Assembly: GCF_037392515.1 (NCBI RefSeq)
Contig: NC_090288.1
Span: forward strand, 8,425,501 to 8,489,500
DNA length: 64,000 bases
Reading direction: 5' to 3'
DNA from: Haliotis asinina
Taxonomy: Eukaryota; Mollusca; Gastropoda; Lepetellida; Haliotidae
The notes beneath the pieces were generated by a model. The model was given only the letters and a program-made list of their open reading frames with translations. It made no database searches and was not told the origin of the DNA. This document shows, one piece after another, positions 60,599-64,000 of this stretch. Positions within the stretch are counted from its first letter, which is position 1; every line of letters begins with the position of its first letter. The translations under genes and the position numbers were made by a program.

Positions 60599-62579
60599 TC
60601 TCTATAATGGCAGATTATTAAAGGTTTACATTTGATGAAACATCGGACGGCATGACTGCTGAAGGATCATTACTGAGATTCTGGGATTCAAACCAAGTTC
60701 CTGCAAACAGACCCACTGGGCCAAATTCCAATCGCAGTGAGGAAGATGTCTGCAGACTTCTGTGATGCTTGTATGAGACAGTGCATTAATATGAATATAT
60801 TTTTCATATTCAGAAGGGCATGGAATGTGTTAAAATAAGACATGGATAATTTGTGAGTTTGTAAATGATGAAACATTTGGCAACTGAATCCTATCAATCT
60901 GTCATTCACAATCCTAATGGAAGGGGACCAGTCAGAGGCACTATACATGTTAAAGCGTATATATCTAATTTTGACAATTTTGCACTGACAGTTTACATCT
61001 AATCATATCTCAACTCTTCAAACCACAAAATTACAGATCTAATTCAGACATACCTGCTTTCAATATACATATAAACTTGATAAAATCAGAATATAAAGTT
61101 TGTGTGATAATACATATTAGAGAAGAAACGTTCAGTGGCCACAACTGTGCAAGAGATGAGTGCATTGTATCATTTGGCACCTCTCTTGTCAAAATAATAT
61201 CAATTATTGTTTTCACCTTACACAATATGGCAAATAAATAAATAAATAACAATTGTTTTTCTAGCTCAGACACTGTTCCGACACATATTACAAAGAGCAT
61301 TAACAAAAAACTGTGACCACAAACAAACCAGACAATAACACAGCACTTGAACAGAGCGATGCCCTCACATCAATGCATTAACAAGATGGAGAGCTTATTC
61401 TATAGGCGGCAAGCACCATGTATCAACACACCAGTGCTTGTCAAACACACAGCGGCATGGTGAGCAGACTGGCCAACATGGTGAGCAGACTGGCTGACAG
61501 AGCCTGAACCGGAATATATACGGTCGTGTCCCTCTATTACAACAGGCTGACAACAACTACAACCAGGTACACATCATGAATACAAATCACCACTAGCATG
61601 CCTCCAGCACAAAGCTTCCCTGAATAAATTTTCCTCGACTATTTGATACCATTGTTAACAGACTACTGAATTAAACAGTTAAGATACAATTAGTGGACTA
61701 AAAAGAAGTTGGTTTGTTCTGTACAAGAATGAGATTAAATGCTCAACTCAATGCTGTAAGGACAAATAGGTGTGTTGAGTACAGGTATTGTAATCCTTAG
61801 TTAAAGGTTAGATTAAGTCTTCTCATATGGGGATTTTTATACAAAACATCAATTAATGGTTTAATCTCTATATACTATTTGTTTTCTATTTTAATGTTAT
61901 GCATATGATTGGTCTTTATACTTATTTTATCAGTGTATATTACTTTCTCTACTTAACCATCATTTCCCATGTTTGATTCAACAACCCTGTGATTAAAAAC
62001 ATCAAAGGAAAAAAGCACAATGTGAGACCAAAAGTTAACATATAACACATGCGATTAAAAACTTAAGCATCTCAAGTTGAAATACAAATTCATGTAACTT
62101 TTGTACATAATTATTATTTACTTATTTTAATAATTTAAATCCATGTCAGTGAACATAAGCAGAAAAAGTGACCCTAAATTCAAACTAATTAATATATCTA
62201 CATACATGTACAAAGTTTTCTATTTTAAAATCACTTTATTCTTTCACATTCTATAGTTAATCTCATACAGTGATAGACAAAGTAGTCTGCAGTGAAGGAC
62301 TAACCTGGTCCTTAACCCATCTTTACATTTTAGTTTTACAGCACTGGGCTTGATATGTCACATTAGCACCTGGTTCTGAGGCCAACGCCAACTGCCTATA
62401 TACATGACATTTCATACATAATAATCAGCATATGGTAACACAAATCAATTTGTACACTTCTAAATGTCATAAGTAATGTTACTTAATCTCAGTGAACAGG
62501 CTCTGATTCAAAGGGAAAAAAATATACAGCAATCTGAATACTATGAGCGCATTAAATGGTATATGTACTGAGTACAACG

Positions 62580-63060
62580 TCACATGGCGATTGTGCCAGA
62601 TATAACGTTACTTGATAATTGTGCAAGACACAGTGACATGTGGCTATTGGGTAAGACTCAATGTCACATCAAGAGTGAACTGGCCACAACGTCACGACGT
62701 GCTGAAGAAAATATTAATGTAACATAGCGCGTGTGCTTGACACAGTGTCACTTGGCGAGTGCTTGACACAATGTCACATGGCGAGTGTGCTTGACACAAT
62801 GTCACAGGGCGAGTGTGCTTAACACAATGTCACATGGCGAGTGTGCTTGACACAATGTCACATGACGAGTATGCTTGACACAATGTCACATGACGAGTGT
62901 GCTTGACACAATGTCACATGGTGAGTGTGCCTGACACAATGTAACATGGTGAGTGTGCTTGACACAATGTCACATGACGAGTGTGCTTGACACAATGTCA
63001 CATGGTGAGTATGCTTGATACAGTGTCACATTTCAGTTACACTTGACACACTGGTGTGTC
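62580..63060. repeat. 28-bp minisatellite (cttgacacaatgtcacatgg unit)
   Basis: About 11 regular units from 62730 to 63030, of the form tgcttgacacaatgtcacat then ggcgagtg, preceded by diverged units from about 62580. It lies upstream of the PH-actin gene. Confidence 0.92.
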
Positions 63061-63756
63061 CCCTTCATACAGAGTCAAGCCGATATGATGCATCAACAGG
63101 TATGGTACTAGCAAACCCAGAAACATAGTCAGAATGAACCAGGATTTGCAGTACCACGAACATCTGGGAAGTATGCCCTGGTAGAATTAGCTCACTAATT
63201 CGCTGAAATAACACTGCAACAATCCAGCCTACATAGTAGTACCAGCTGGGTATTGATGTGTAGATCATTATCTACACTCATGTCTTGCCTTCATTTCACA
63301 TTGTCTACTCAACACTCTTTCAGAACTGGCCACTCACTCCAAACAACTATGAATTAAACTGCACATCAACCGTATCATTTCTTAAACTACAAATAGTTCC
63401 TCCAAAACGATGCCTGCATCTCATCCATAATGATTCATAATACTATATTTGAGCTGACCAAGTCTTTCCACTATATGCTGTGACTAAGTGTATTCATGGC
63501 TGGCCTAGAACAGTAGCAGGATATACAGCTAATTAAAGCATTATGTCCTTGGTTACAGCTCCTAATTAGATGTGGGTGGTTAATGAAAAATGTTGATTAT
63601 CTTTGCTAGCTGATTCTATAAAAACACCTGTTCTTGATTATCACCATTACAATGCACTGAGTAAAGTTAAATTTAAGTGCACGTTTAACATGATTTTAAA
63701 CTTCAAGGAGCCTTAAAGTCTGATGTAATCACAAACATGAATTTTCAACACTTAAA

Positions 63757-63832
63757 TGTATTCTGTGAGCATAACTGTGATTGTAATAAATATTAGATGT
63801 ATTCTGTGAGCATAACTGTGATTGTAACGAAT
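63757..63832. repeat. Short tandem duplication (about 40 bp)
   Basis: The block tattctgtgagcataactgt then gattgtaa occurs twice in a row with small differences. Confidence 0.8.
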
Positions 63833-64000
63833 ATCATCAAACAGTCTTCTGAATCTTATTGAATATTTAAGGCATATGTAAGAATTGTTTTTTTAAATTT
63901 GAAGATTGTTATGGAACTTATTTCTAATAAATTGAATAGCTCTTCAACATTTGGGACCTTTTGGTTTCTAATTTCACTTCAAATCTTGCACATACAAATC

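Larger units (their letters stand above)
55893..64000. other. Upstream DNA of the PH-actin gene, first exon not located
   Basis: AT-rich sequence with SINE copies, short GAGT-rich stretches and a 28-bp minisatellite. No exon that fits the missing N-terminus could be recognised. A CCAAT box on the minus strand near 58000 lies in a locally GC-richer stretch and is only a weak promoter candidate. Confidence 0.4.

Overview
The window looks like nuclear DNA of a gastropod mollusc, most likely an abalone (Haliotis) or a close relative. Genes are split by AT-rich introns. Two families of short interspersed elements share a 3' tail (the recurring gagtgagtgag / ttttacgccgc / caatattccagc signature), and there are Tc1-type transposons and many minisatellites. 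The organism call is inference from repeat style; no species-specific marker gene is present.

One host gene can be reconstructed. It lies on the minus strand from about 55.9 kb down to 37.06 kb, with 15 visible coding exons that splice in phase into at least 606 residues. In order it encodes a low-complexity Pro/Lys/Asp-rich N-terminal part, a pleckstrin homology (PH) domain and a complete actin-fold domain of about 380 residues ending in a stop codon. The N-terminal exon(s) were not found. I know of no named animal protein with this PH plus actin-related architecture, so this is the main finding. The actin domain keeps the P1 loop, the Gln137 equivalent and the adenine-site GG motif, but has a changed P2 loop and a shortened DNase-loop region.

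Layout. 1-26 kb: no supportable gene. It holds two diverged copies of a 4-5 kb segment (1-4140 and 17437-22450), a smaller duplicated SINE cluster (5.5-6.2 and 8.0-8.5 kb) and scattered SINEs. 26.7-28.7 kb: a minisatellite rich in TGTTC/GAACA, interrupted by a dead Tc1 element with a nearby empty-site paralogue. 28.9-30.85 kb: a large 28-bp minisatellite that is open in all three plus-strand frames. 30.9-37 kb: AT-rich sequence with a tandem 0.8-0.9 kb duplication. 37-56 kb: the PH-actin gene. Its introns contain a 34-bp array built from an exon end plus splice donor, a 37-bp array, and a second dead Tc1 element. 56-64 kb: AT-rich upstream DNA with SINEs and another 28-bp minisatellite.

Exon borders were read by eye from splice consensus, phase continuity and similarity to actin and PH folds. 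No alignment or database search was run.
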